From: Scatophagus argus
Lineage: Eukaryota > Chordata > Actinopteri > Scatophagidae
Length of the DNA: 64,000 bases
Direction of reading: 5' to 3'
NCBI RefSeq assembly: GCF_020382885.2
Contig: NC_058512.1
Location: 9,574,802 to 9,638,801, forward strand
The notes beneath the pieces were generated by a model. The model was not told the origin of the DNA and searched no databases. It was given only the letters and a program-made list of their open reading frames with translations. The position numbers and the translations under genes are program-made. This document shows, one piece after another, positions 1 through 10,930 of the stretch. Each line of letters starts with the position of its first letter. Positions within the stretch are counted from its first letter, which is position 1.

Positions 1-933
1 TCTCCTGCATCCTGCCCCCCCCCCCCCAAGTTGCTGAGTCATTCTGACCAGAACAATACGACATAGATGGACTTTTACTTTTGCACAATAATAATGCATG
101 TCCTAAAGGGGACTAAATAGAATACATAGAATTCCATGCATTTCTGATGTTACTTTTTTTTATTTTAGTGTACATCTTGAAAGGAAAGCAGACACTTAAC
201 TAAATCCTCTCCAGTTTGATAGTCCATGGTGTCAGTGTGTCAGGGCCACAAAAAGTCCCTCAGTGAAAAGGTATGTTCAGTTTTAGGTCGTTCAATCATC
301 CACTGAGATCAAACCATCTGTTTACCAGAGATGGTTTTAACTCGCTGGATGTTTGGATTCTGATGGCCACAACACGGCGTCCATCTTGCCAAAGGAGGTC
401 AAAACACGTAATGACAAACAAGATGAACATGTGAATACTGCTGTTGTGTAGAATGATTGAAAGACCGAGCATCCTCATGATTTTTCTACAAGTATAACAG
501 AACACATATGGCTTTTTATCACACTGTGCTCCTTCACCTTCTTAAAGCTTATTAATCGCATGTATTTCAAGTATTTAAGCTATGGCAATGGCCAGGTGGG
601 GGACAGATTAGTTGCGTTCAAGTAACTAACGAGCTGGAATGAAACATGTGCCTGTTTATCTCTTTCTGTCTCACTTTCCTTGATATGCGATATGTAAATA
701 ACGAAAGCACACTGATGTATTTGTAGAGTTAGCCACAGTTATAAAGTAACACCAGCATTTTGTGATTGAAAAGCTCCATCTTATTACCTGAGCCTTGTCA
801 ACCTTGTTACCTACTGATGATACTTTTACAAAACTAATCAAGGCTAAGGTTAATATTTGTAAACAGTCACCAAAGCGTAGCTGTCACACTGTAACGCATG
901 AGTAGTAGACCGATAACAGACTAGTGGGTTTAC
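1..933 (-). other. iscu intron 1 (partial), no coding signal
   Basis: A search of both strands for the conserved ISCU exon 2 (VDHYENPRNVG) found nothing. The stretch is AT-rich with a poly-C run at 17-28. I see no other gene, and the short open frames here resemble nothing known to me. Confidence 0.5.
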
Positions 934-1035
934 CTTCTTGTGGTAGCAACACTGGGTGATGAATTCCGGAGCAGAAAGCCTCCTGGTCAGAAAAGCCAGA
1001 GGACTGAGACACTTGTTTGCCACTGTACCGGCCAT
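934..1035 (-). CDS. iscu: iscu coding exon 1 (partial gene, runs off left edge)
   Basis: This exon encodes 34 residues from ATG at 1035-1033 to a GTAAAC donor directly below 934. The peptide is Arg/Ser/Ala-rich, lacks acidic residues until late, and ends in YHKK, which in human ISCU is the junction between the mitochondrial presequence and the scaffold core (YHKK followed by VVDHYENPRN). ISCU is the scaffold on which NFS1-ISD11-frataxin assemble [2Fe-2S] clusters in the mitochondrial matrix. I found no exon 2 in bases 1-933, so intron 1 is longer than 930 bp and the core lies outside the window. An in-frame ATG four codons upstream (1047) could also start. ISCU lies near CMKLR1 in human 12q24, which supports the call. 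The short match makes this probable rather than certain. Confidence 0.72.
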
Positions 1036-1135
1036 GTTGACAGACACACAAATGGCGCAGTTTCAATTGCAACAGTCGGAGTATTAAGAAGAATCAAATA
1101 CGTCACTGTGAAGAGGCGGGGCTTATATAACCAGA
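1036..1135 (-). promoter_or_regulatory. Probable iscu promoter: CRE-like, GC-box and TATA-like motifs
   Basis: Just upstream of the iscu ATG are a CRE-like TACGTCA near 1099, a GC-box-like aggcggggc near 1114 and a TATA-like tatataa near 1125. The clustering within 100 bp of the start codon suggests a core promoter. Which strand the TATA-like box serves is not clear, and it may also serve transcription toward the GPCR. Confidence 0.5.
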
Positions 1136-2075
1136 TCTGCGCATGTCCTCATGGATGTCCAAGCCAAGTATATCAAAATACCTTTTCGCAATAAAGTGCA
1201 TCAAAGTTGAATATTTATGAATCCAATTTAAAAACATTTTAAGAGGGACGCAACTAACAATTTTCATATCTTTTGTTTAATCCATGAAATGTCAAAAGAA
1301 TTATTAAAATCACGTCTTCCAAGCAAATTCCCATAAGACGTTCAGTTTGCAGTGATATAAGATTATTATTGATGATTATTAACAATATAATTATGATTAT
1401 TAATTATATGTATAAATGATATTTAATGCTGAAAGTCCAAAACAATATTGTGGAATTACTTACCACAGTATGCTGTACAGCTTAATAAACAAACAATATA
1501 AATTGGCATGCTAATGTAACATGTAGAGTAGCTGAAGGTAACAATATTTATCACAATATGAGTGTATGATGGCTTTTTGATGTTTGACATTTTATACTAA
1601 TTAATGGATGATTTCCTCGAAGTTACAACAATCATTGCAACAGAAAATCATTCTTGACCCAAGATTTTGCAAATGCTGCAGGTCTAGTAAAATAGTCAAT
1701 AGTCACACGCTCAGTTAAGAAATGAGTTGGTGGTTTTGTCACTGTGTCATCGTAAAGGGGATCTCCTTCGTGACATTGCAACATATCTTATGGCTGTTCT
1801 AAAACTTTCAAATTTTTATTTGTTATTTTCATGATTTTACCATCTGTGACTGAATGAACCCACTGAAACGCACGCAGGAACACAAAATTTGGATTTTGTT
1901 AGGTTAGAGGTGGGCTGTCATTTATCAATCAATTGGGATGTTTTTTTGTTTTTTGTGTTTTTTTCACTTTCGTCATTAACACTGCCCAGGAAACAGAAGT
2001 GAGAAGTTGCACCCAGTCGCAAGGGAGTCCAAGGCAAGGGAATTTATATCGATCGCTTCCTTGTCAAGACATAAT
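1136..2075. other. Intergenic, with probable 5' noncoding exon of the GPCR at its right end
   Basis: Most of this is AT-rich and empty of recognisable genes. Its right end reads as a noncoding leader exon ending at a good GTGAGTAC donor at 2076. The matching acceptor is a TTTCAG at 2153 (or a second at 2160), a few bases before the receptor ATG. A leader intron before a single coding exon is a common chemoattractant-receptor arrangement. Confidence 0.45.
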
Positions 2076-2167
2076 GTGAGTACTAAAGTACATTTTCAGT
2101 CAAAAAATTAAATTTCAGCTTTGTTAATAAATATGACCCGTTTCATATTTCAGATTTCAGGACCAGC

Positions 2168-3178
2168 ATGGACGTGGATTATATTGAATATGATGATTAC
2201 ACTCCAGACAATGAAACTGAGAACAACTTCACGACAAGTGGGACACTGAATTTCGGTATTACTCAGACTCCTTTGACTCATGTTCTGGTGACAGTCAACA
2301 TCATTATTTCTGTTATTGGTCTTGGAGGAAATTCATTAGTGATCTGGATCTGTGGTTGGAAAATGAAAAGGACAGTAATCACCACTTGGTACACCAGTCT
2401 GGCCATTTCAGACTTTTTGTTCTGTGCAGTTTTGCCACTGGAAGTATACTACATGATCACCTCACACTGGCCTTTCGGACTGGCCTTGTGCAAGCTCACG
2501 TCCTCAGCCCTGTTTCTCAACATGTACAGCAGCGTTTTTCTGCTGGTTCTGATCAGCGCTGATCGCTGTTTGATGATTTTATTTCCTGTGTGGTCACATA
2601 ATCACCGGAGAGTGGGGAAAGCATTTGTAGTTGTTGTCTTCATGTGGCTCCTTTCTGCACTCCTAACGTTGCCTTCATTGATCTTCAGACAAGTCACAGT
2701 TTATGGCTCAGTCACTCAGTGCTTCACCAGGTACATGGGCCACTCCAGACACAAAGCGGTAGCACTCACTCGATTTATCTGTGGGTTCCTCATTCCATTC
2801 CTTGTGATTGTGTTCTGCTGCTTGGTGCTTGGTGTGAAGCTTAGAAGTTTGACCATTAAGTCAACAAAGCCTTACAAAGTCATGGTGGCACTCATCCTGT
2901 CTTTTTTCTTCTGCTGGGTCCCCTATCATAGTTTTGTTCTTTTAGAACTGGACTTGAAGAATCACAGCCTGGAAGTGCTTCAAACTGGCCTGAAGGTGGG
3001 GGCCACCATGGCTGCAGCAAACAGCTTCATATCCCCAGTTCTCTATGTGTTCATTGGTAACGACTTTAAACAAACCCTAAAGCGCTCTTTGACATCAAGG
3101 ATAGAGGAGGCAATGGCAGAGGATTTTCGTACAGGTGGTTTCAATCAATCAAAGTCTAGGTCAATGGAGGTTATCTAA
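2168..3178 (+). CDS. CMKLR1-like chemoattractant (chemerin-type) GPCR
   Basis: This single coding exon encodes 336 residues with seven hydrophobic helices, a rhodopsin-class GPCR. The N-terminus is acidic and Tyr-rich (VDYIEYDDY) with two NxT sites, as in peptide and chemokine receptors. Visible landmarks are GNSLVI in TM1, SDFLF in TM2, LCKL in TM3, DRC in place of DRY, WLLSALLTLP in TM4, an ECL2 cysteine in TQCF, IPF in TM5 and CWVPYH in TM6. DRC, the PVWSHNHR loop and TRFICGFL are very like CMKLR1 (human PVWSQNHR, TRFLCGFL). CMKLR1 binds chemerin and signals through Gi in leukocyte migration. In TM7 the usual NPxxY reads SPVLY, a departure at a key activation residue. Related GPR1 or formyl-peptide receptors are alternatives, but the DRC loop and iscu as neighbour favour CMKLR1. 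The short Ser-containing tail may be phosphorylated. Confidence 0.82.
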   Translation: MDVDYIEYDDYTPDNETENNFTTSGTLNFGITQTPLTHVLVTVNIIISVIGLGGNSLVIWICGWKMKRTVITTWYTSLAISDFLFCAVLPLEVYYMITSHWPFGLALCKLTSSALFLNMYSSVFLLVLISADRCLMILFPVWSHNHRRVGKAFVVVVFMWLLSALLTLPSLIFRQVTVYGSVTQCFTRYMGHSRHKAVALTRFICGFLIPFLVIVFCCLVLGVKLRSLTIKSTKPYKVMVALILSFFFCWVPYHSFVLLELDLKNHSLEVLQTGLKVGATMAAANSFISPVLYVFIGNDFKQTLKRSLTSRIEEAMAEDFRTGGFNQSKSRSMEVI

Positions 3179-4770
3179 AATAGACTTAGGTGATACTGAG
3201 ACAATCATATGCCATATTTATGTATATAGTTGGGTGTACACTCTATACTGACAATACATTATGTATCAATGATTAATTTACCATAATGATAAAAATTTTA
3301 TTAAATAAAAATAAAAAATTTATTTTAATTCTGTATCAAATGATCACAATTTCACTTGGACTATGTTTGGCTAAATATGGATTAGCTACCACTGTTAATT
3401 CTTGTGTCTTTCTACTTCAACTCTTTCACACTCACACAATATTTTGTATCATTACTCATGTATATGAATTGCTTGTGTGCTGTTAACCGGCTCTATGTAC
3501 CCCATGAGGGACAAAGTAATTTGAATTGAATCAAATTTACAATATATTATAATTTGGCTGAACTTACTGTGCACTGAAACATAAATGAAATTAAACATTA
3601 TTGTAACTATATGAATTTCTATTAAATGTTAGTGAAAAACATTTTTTAAAGAAACTGATGTAGAGCTTATATTAACATTTCTGAAAGAAAGTAAATAAAC
3701 TGATGATGTGGTTGTGCCATAGTTTTTCTTCCTCCTCAAAGTTCCATGCATTTTCAACTTCTCTTTAATGTAGCCTCACTAGCAAGCAGTACTCATGTTG
3801 TAATTCATGCTAATACAACAGATCAAACCTGCTCTTATTAATATTTATATGTTAACAATAAAAATATTCCAAAATGCAGCGTGAAAGAAGTGGCCCACAG
3901 TAACAAAATATAATCTGGCTGCAGTTCTCAGCTGTACAGAGCTTTTTCTGTGTGTTTTTAGCTCACTCTTTTGGTTTTACAGCTCTATTCACTCTGTTAA
4001 TCCATCTTGTAGCAACTAGCAGCTGTTTCTGCGAAAACTATGACTGTCTGTACTATCTTCTCAACACCGAAAGGCAAAGTTATTTTTTTTTCAGGAGTTA
4101 ACAGAGACTATAACAGAGCTGAAAGTATATAGACATCATTCGCCTATCAACAATTTCAGCTTTATGAGGTGATAATTGTCAGTGTTGTATTTATCCCTTA
4201 TTTCAGTAGCCCCCCAAAAACAATTAATGAAGGTTTATACAGCTCAACATATACTGACGCTTGATTGGTCGTCGTGGGCACCTGGCAGACCTTACTGAGG
4301 GTAACAGAATTTCATGTGGCTTTTAGCCACGCCCCCTGCGTGGCCCCAGGATGTACTACCGGTTAGAAGTGCTGTGGAATTGTGATGCAACCAGCTGTTA
4401 GGGTATATTCTCGATTACCCAATAAGTTTTCAGTAAGAAAATTATATTATGAATGACTGTATGGGTTAACGCTTTAGTATATGTTGTTTGTCGTTTTGTA
4501 TCCGCTTAATCTGGCGTACAGTAAAACTGTTCCCCAGTCTTTTTAGCTTGCTAGCGCTAGCAACGGTATCTAGAGTGAAGCTAGTTAGCATCCGATCGAC
4601 TTTATTCATTTTCGTAAGGTACTTGTGTTAAAGCTCAGTCTCCTCGTATTCTTCTCTTTGCTAGCTACAAACCACCGTCCACTGGGCCCCCTTATGTACT
4701 TATTTTGAAGAACTGGGTGCCAGCGGAGTCACCCCAGCTGTACTTTCTTATTGAGTGGATCTATTTTTAA
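3179..4770. other. GPCR 3' UTR, repeat remnants, rnf185 promoter region
   Basis: AATAAA-type signals near 3303 and 3692 may end the receptor mRNA. Near 3485-3520, a string reading 'CCCCATGAGGGACAAAG' then AATTTGAATTGAA resembles the 3' tail of fish LINEs. Around 3920-4330 the sequence resembles a widespread non-autonomous fish repeat, but I cannot name the family. The last 230 bases hold the rnf185 5' UTR and promoter, with several GCTAGC motifs and no clear TATA box. No other gene seen. Confidence 0.4.
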
Positions 4771-6542
4771 ATGGCCACCGCTGCCCCCCCTCCGACCTCT
4801 GGCTCTACTGCGGCCACCGACAACCCAGGTACCGGATCCAGCAGCTCGACTACGGCCGACAGTGGCAACCAGGACAGCACTTTCGAGTGTAACATATGTC
4901 TGGACACCGCCAAGGATGCAGTGATCAGCCTGTGTGGACACTTATTCTGGTAATAACTAGCGTCTTTGACTCATATTTTCAGTTTTGTATAAGATCTCAA
5001 CTCTGTCAGGGTATTGATGCCATGGGCAGCTGAAAGGCAGTTCAGGTCCAGATCTGGTCAGCCTGGTTAATCTTACTTTTCACATTAATCAGCAAGGAAG
5101 GGATGACCTGTCCGTAGACTGGTCTGTTGCCACAAATCCTGCTGGCCTAAATCAGTTTTTAAAATCAGTATTTGTAACCAACAACAGTAAAAACGACCCT
5201 CAGCCACCGCTGCTGAGTCATTTGCATAAGTTTCTTGTTCTTGTATATTTTGCACAATGCAGAGCCGGATGTTCTTGGATGTGTTTTACTAATCAAACTT
5301 CTTCCCTGTTCAACACTTCAACTGTCATCTTCTTTTGCATCGCCTCTTGATCAGTTGGCCATGCTTGCATCAGGTGAGCTTAACCTACCTTTACTTTGTC
5401 CTTTCTCACCATTTACAAATGCTAATGACGGTGCATTGTTATTGATGGTGCATGACTCATGCAAAACAGTGAGGTCATTAATATCTTTGTTGCAGTGGTT
5501 GGAGACAAGGCCCAACAGACAGGTGTGTCCAGTGTGTAAAGCTGGTATCAGCCGAGACAAGGTTATCCCATTATATGGGCGGGGGAGCACAGGTCAACAA
5601 GACCCCAGGTGGGTACTTTAGTAGAATAGGTCAGGCTGATTGTAAAATTCAAGTATTATGTAATCACAATACTCAGGATTCTCTGGCGGTGAATATACCC
5701 ATTTACATTTTGTAATGCAGCATCTAATACACTTATTGAACACTGCAGATCAGTGTGATGATGGCTTATACAAAATGTACTTTTGTTTTACAGAGAAAGA
5801 ACACCCCCTCGACCACAAGGGCAGAGACCTGAGCCAGAAAACCGTGGTGTAAGTAATGTGGTAATAAAGTGTCTGATTTCACTGTGTCGGATCAATAGTT
5901 TCTTGGTTCCAAACCTATTTGGCAGCTTTCTGTAATTTTCAATGCAATGTCTGCTGATGAGTAACTTGCATTCATGATGAAACCATTACACAGAATGATG
6001 TAGCTGCTGCAATGCAAACGTCAACTTTATCCATTGACAAAAGGACATTCCCCACAGGGACCTATTACATGCTTAGCTTAGTGCAGAGACTTCTCTTGAG
6101 AATGATCACAAATTGCGCTGGGTGTTGCGTCACATCTCCTACACTGTGTGTTAAACTTTATCTCCGGTATTGTGAATGCATGGCTAGATATGAAGAGAAC
6201 CCACACATGCTAATGATGAAATCTGTGCTTCACAGGGCTTTCAAGGGTTTGGTTTTGGAGATGGAGGTTTCCAAATGTCATTTGGAATTGGAGCCTTTCC
6301 ATTTGGTATTTTTGCTACAGCTTTCAACATCAATGACGGAAGACCTCCTCCAGGTATATATGTTTTAGACACTTTAACATGACCACTCTGTGTCTTTTAT
6401 TAACAAAATATCAAATAACCTCTCTTAAACAATTCCCCAAACAGCTGCTCCCGGGACACCACAACACACGGATGAACAATTTCTGTCTCGACTCTTCCTG
6501 TTTGTCGCCCTCGTGATTATGTTTTGGTTGCTGATTGCATAA
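4771..6542 (+). CDS. rnf185: E3 ubiquitin-protein ligase RNF185
   Basis: Six coding exons join to 193 residues (human 192): 4771-4949, 5355-5373, 5496-5608, 5794-5848, 6236-6353 and 6445-6542. After a Ser/Thr/Ala-rich N-terminus comes a C3HC4 RING: CNIC, CGH, CWPC and CPVC, in a stretch nearly identical to the mammalian protein ([16 protein letters not shown]). Next are a Pro/Arg/Gln linker, a Gly/Phe-rich segment, and a C-terminal membrane anchor ([16 protein letters not shown]). RNF185 is an ER membrane ligase for ER-associated degradation, including misfolded CFTR, and acts with membralin and TMUB1; a mitochondrial role in autophagy is also reported. Exon 2 is only 19 nt and its length is not a multiple of three, so skipping breaks the frame. 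The paralogue RNF5 is a less likely alternative given the linker. The gene ends tail to tail with the MADF gene. Confidence 0.96.
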
Positions 6543-7690
6543 ATGCATGGAAAGGCAATATCTTAGGGTAACCCAGAAGATCTGACCGATGCCATCCCGG
6601 TTCACAACAGTGTGATTCTTTCTCTTTTTTTTTTTTGGTTCCTTGTTTTCTTTTTTGTCTCTCCTTGACACAAAGATTTAAATGAAGTTGTCAATGCTAA
6701 TCTAGGTACAACAGCTTTGAAGGTGAATTATATAACCTTGGGTGCCTCGTGTTTTAACTCATGAGCAGAACTGTTTAGTGTGCTTGCAGAGCAGCACGCC
6801 ATTCCTCCTCCCAAACGCCATCAGCTAACGGCACCAAAATTCATGCTGCTTATACAACCTTACCATTAAATATCCACACGCATTGTTGTTAGTAATTTCT
6901 TTTTTTTTAATCAGCTATGTGAAGGAGGTCAGATGAAAAAGAGCAGAGATCATTATTTCTTTCATTGAGATCATTGTTTTATTATTATTGTTATTATTAT
7001 TATTTTGCTACTACTGCTGCATTTAAAGTTAAAGTTTTTGGGGTAGCTTTCATTGAATAATTAGTTCAGTGGGCTCTGCTCGTACTTAATGGTCCTAGCA
7101 GGAAAAGCACGTGTTAATAATAAAATTAACAACTGTTCTGTATTATTTAAGTGTCCCATTAAGTTGTGAGAGTTCAGACAGCAAGCGTTTTCTTTAGTAT
7201 TTACATCAGTTTTCTCACTGAAGCATGTCAAAATGCCTTCCAGGAAAAAGGTGTATTCACACAAAACTGCTTTTTTTTGTTGCAAAGAATCCAACTAATT
7301 TACATGCTGAATACTAGCATGTGTTTCATCCACCTTGTCTCGCTTCACTGACCTATTGAGGTTTTTTTTTCTTTTAATTTAGCTGTACACGATCGTACGA
7401 ACTACACCTCTCATCTCTGAAATGTACCAAAAAGCATACATGTTTTATGGAGTTAAAACAAAGTCAGACAGTGTGTTGATGCATGTCAGCGGTTAAAAAA
7501 ATTAATTTATGAACAGTGTTCCTTTCTCTCAGTTCTCCGTCACTGTAATTAAATGTAAAATACTGTAGAATAATACAGAGTTAAAATGAATGTTGGTCAG
7601 TTGATCATAAAACAAGTTTTCTAAATGTGAATTTACTCTATTGACAGTAAAACTATGTAAATAAAAATGTTAATCATAATCTGTCTGCTG
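6543..7690 (+). other. rnf185 3' UTR
   Basis: No coding potential beyond the stop codon. An AATAAA at 7660-7665 is the best poly(A) signal and implies a 3' UTR of about 1.1 kb, similar to long 3' UTRs of this gene in other vertebrates. It contains AT-rich runs and a short ATT microsatellite near 6978-7003. Confidence 0.6.
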
Positions 7691-7691
7691 T

Positions 7692-7697
7692 TTTATT
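7692..7697 (-). terminator. Poly(A) signal of the minus-strand MADF gene
   Basis: The minus strand reads AATAAA here, about 290 bases past the MADF stop codon. The rnf185 plus-strand AATAAA lies at 7660-7665, so cleavage sites of the two convergent genes should fall within a few bases of each other or overlap. Confidence 0.45.
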
Positions 7698-7984
7698 AAG
7701 GTGTGAATCTAGTTTGGCTTCATTCCCCCAAAAGTCATACTCATCTAATAAATATGCAACTCAAGACGCACCAAACAAGAAAGATGAGGAAAAATTCAGC
7801 AATTTGTTCAATGCTTTGTTGAAAATCTGACCAAGTTAAGTCATTCTTCACGATTAATTATGTCACATGTAAAAAGAGATGTACTTTAAACTCAAATTTA
7901 CTGCTGTAAAAATAGATATTTTGGTCATTTTGTGGAAAAGGATTTTAGAAAAAAAAAAAAGAGTCCAAAAACAGTCAGTTTGGT

Positions 7985-10681
7985 CTAGTCCTGCGTTTCT
8001 GGCTCTAGCTGTTTCTCTTGAAGTTCTGGCTGTGCAACGTTGAACTCTGCTTCATACATAATCTGCTGAATCTTTATTTTTGTCTCACACCTTTTCTGTG
8101 GAGCAAGTCTCTTCAGAGCGGGCACAAAGCTAAGTAGGAACAGTTCATCCTCATCCCGTGGCCTGCTGGGAAATGTTGTGCCATTGTCTTTGACCAACCA
8201 TTTTGTAGGGGATGGTGTGCTTTGAGAAGAAGGCAGTGAAAGTGACTCTTGCACTAGACGCCGCTTCCTTCCAGTTTTGCTGCTGGGGTTGATCTGTGAG
8301 CCTGAAGGCATTTTAGCCAGAGCAGCCAGCTGGGCCATCTGCGTGTCCTGAGACACTGAAGGGACCTGTGGGACAAATGTTACCTGGGGCTTAAGGTCTG
8401 GCTGACTTGCAGGGACCTTCACAATAGACTGCGGTGTCTTGACTGTCTCCGATGATGTGTTTTCTCCCTCCACGCTGCCAGATTCGTTGTCAGGATTGTC
8501 GTGGTCGTCATCATTGTTGCCACAGATGTCTGCCACTCCACTTCTTGATCCAGCGAATGGTGCAATAAAATTCATAAGTTGTCTGTATTTCCATCTGCTT
8601 TGCACAATCTCTCCTTGCTTCTTGCTTTTGATCTCCATTCGAACTTCCTTCAAGTACCTGTCTCTCATGTTCTTCCATTTTCTTTTACACTCCTCAGCTA
8701 AAAAAAGTAGAATATCAGAACGTAAGGAGCATGAAACTACATCTTGATTCTTATCTACTAACAATGCACAGAAATGAAAGGTGAAGCAGGTCAATCTGGA
8801 CATCCACAAAAGAAAATCGATCACATAAAAATACGTTAAAAATAACGACAAAAAATATTTCCCCTCAAAATGACATTCCCAAACATTTTCTGCAGATGAG
8901 TAGCCTACTGCACATATGAACAATGAAGTGAATATTTGAGCTTCGCTGTGTAGAATGAATTTGTGCAGAGAATAGAAGGCTGTTCCCACATTCATTGTTG
9001 AAAGGGTAAAAATTTTACCTACAAACATGATTTGTGATGCCACACACAGTCTATATATATTAGGTCTTTGGGTTAAAAGGTACGGCTGGGTCTCTCTGCT
9101 GGGACCTTATCCCACTGGGTCCTTCCTTCCTGCTGCTGTGAGACTGTACAACAAGCGCTGCTCCTGGCAGACTCCACGCATTCCACTGCTAACTGAACAA
9201 TACATCATTGTGCAATAATCCCTCATATCCTATGTGCAATAGAGGAATACTGCAATAATGTAAACAGTCTTAAGATTTTGTAAATAATGTGTGTGCTCTT
9301 TTTTATTTCCCTTATTTATTTTGGTATATTTTTATTGATCTATGTCATTATTTGCTATCCCTGCACTGTTGTAACAATGCACCCCCCCCCACAAAAAAAT
9401 GTCCATTACATTCCTAAAGTCCAAGACCACATCTTCACTTTGCTTATTTTGACAGTCCAAAAGTACATTCATGTTACTATACAAAAACACAAAGATGACA
9501 AGCAAAACCTCACAAGTGAGAAGTTGGCACAAAGAAACGTTTGATAATGGCATGAATAACTAAATGAAATGAATTTAGTTTATGAATGTAGTTTATTTTA
9601 ATAATGACTGAATTATTAGCTCTATTGTTGGTTGTACGGTACAGCGGATACTAAAATCACTCAGTTGAATTATCACCTCTTCAAAAGTTTAACCAAAAAC
9701 ATTATAATCTTCCTTCATGTAGCATTTGTGACTGATCTGTCTCATTCAGTTGCATTCACTTGTATTGGTGTACTTAAAAAAAAGCAGGGCAGGAAGTTAA
9801 TATGTACAGTATATTAAAACACAGAAGACCAGACTACTTCATCCACATAAAAAATAAATCATTATTATAGATTACTTTTATTTAATAGCCCGTGTCTTGA
9901 TCGTATTACACGAAGACGGACTAAAAGGTAATTCACTTTATTTTTTCTTAACGTTGGTCTTTCGACGACATGTCTGGAGGTCATGGTCAGTTCATCCGTG
10001 TTATTTGCCGCACCGTCAGTGACCATGACTCCGTGCACCTAATTACTTCATTTCTGGTTGGGGCCCTCCGCCCGCTGGTTCCAACATATTGTGCCGGTGC
10101 AGCCGACGCTTCCACGACACCTCGAGAGGCTCTCGGTTTGTGTGGACCTCGCGGTGTTAACGAGCGAGACGAAAAAGCACGCAGCTCGGTGAATCGCCTC
10201 CGGCGAGTCCGTGACGCTCGTGTTGCCTCCTCCGCCTTTGCCGTGTCGACACGCGGCTGGCGGCGCAGAGGCAGATCCGGACCGTGCCGTCTAGTGCAGC
10301 GCGGCCTACGGCGTGCGTGCTGCGGCTGCTACCGCTAGCACGGTGCGCGCGGCTGCAACCACACCACCGTGTATACTCATGTGGTTAAAGGAATTTAAAG
10401 CTACAAATTGCTTACGAGGGGCGTGTGAACTACCGCTCTCTACCAGGAACTCATTTTTGTCTGTTCAGTTTCCCAAGTCCAACATCGGCTTGCCAAATAA
10501 TAACTGGCAGTAAAAAGTTATGATAAACAAAAAAAGCAATCATACACTCACATGACAGACCCAATAGGATACTGATGTTCCTCCAAGCATTTGCCCGACT
10601 TTCTGTGCAGCGGTAATTCGGCAAAGTGACATTGTACAGCTCTGGATAATTAAATACGGCCAAAATTAACTTCTCGTCCAT
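7985..10681 (-). CDS. MADF-BESS domain protein (Adf-1-like)
   Basis: Two coding exons, 10681-10552 and 8697-7985, join in phase to 280 residues. Exon 1 gives the start of a MADF (Myb/SANT-like) DNA-binding domain: MDEKLILAVFNYPELY, then W in 'NAWRNIS'. Exon 2 continues with EECKRKWKNMRDRY and the closing WKYRQLMNFI. An acidic, Ser/Pro/Gln-rich linker with a basic GRKRR patch follows. Near the C-terminus DEDELFLLSFVPALKRL matches a BESS protein-interaction motif. Such proteins are probable transcription factors or chromatin-associated repressors. MADF genes have repeatedly been taken from PIF/Harbinger DNA transposons, but I see no terminal inverted repeats here, so a settled host gene is likely. 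I cannot assign a named orthologue. Reading exon 2 upstream past its acceptor gives a longer open frame that is intronic. Confidence 0.85.
8698..10551 (-). other. MADF gene intron, with LINE remnant and CpG-rich block
   Basis: This 1.85-kb intron separates the two halves of the MADF domain. Its donor is GTGAGTG and its acceptor TTTTTTTAG on the minus strand. A plus-strand LINE tail lies at about 9060-9300. Bases about 10020-10370 are strikingly CpG-rich and carry a 122-codon plus-strand open frame (9970-10338) of Arg/Ala/Cys-rich composition with no domain I recognise. I take this block as part of the gene's promoter CpG island. Confidence 0.6.
9060..9300 (+). mobile_element. LINE 3'-end fragment (non-LTR retrotransposon)
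   Basis: A plus-strand open stretch reads GSFLPAAVRLYNKRCS, close to the conserved C-terminal end of many fish LINE ORF2 proteins, where a Phe-Pro-Ala-Ala-Val-Arg-Leu-Tyr-Asn string is typical. A T/A-rich 3' tail with ATTTATTT runs follows. Only the last part of the element is present, as usual for 5'-truncated LINEs. I cannot fix the clade; L2/CR1-like or Rex1-like are possible. Confidence 0.55.
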
Positions 10682-10689
10682 TTTGCCCT

Positions 10690-10930
10690 ACTGTTGTTTC
10701 TGTGCTGCGCGTACGCGGAAGCGGCAGTCTTCTCCCGCCTTTTCCGCCCAGCTGCAGCCTCAACGTTCGCCCCCAACGCGAGTTATCGCGAGTGGCGAGC
10801 TGCCTGCCGCGCTGTGTCGCTCTGCCGTTCAAAAACGGTGGCCATTGTAGTCTTTTGTCACAGGGGGGCGCACGACTCAGCCTTCGCCTCCTTGATTGCC
10901 CTGCTCTACTGTGGGATAAAAATATAATCC
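10690..10930 (-). promoter_or_regulatory. CpG-rich promoter of the MADF gene
   Basis: Directly upstream of the MADF ATG the sequence is dense in CpG (gcgcgtacgcgg, tatcgcgag) and has a GC-box-like ttccgccc. No TATA box is apparent. This fits a broadly expressed gene with a CpG-island promoter. Confidence 0.5.

Noticed and set aside
5235-5621. 128-codon frame that ends in the RNF185 RING
   Set aside because: Reads through intron sequence into exon 3; the true exon 2 in another frame is the 19-nt one at 5355-5373.
8698-9043. N-terminal extension of MADF exon 2 back to 9043
   Set aside because: The MADF domain continues only from the exon at 10552-10681; the extension is intronic beyond a clear acceptor.
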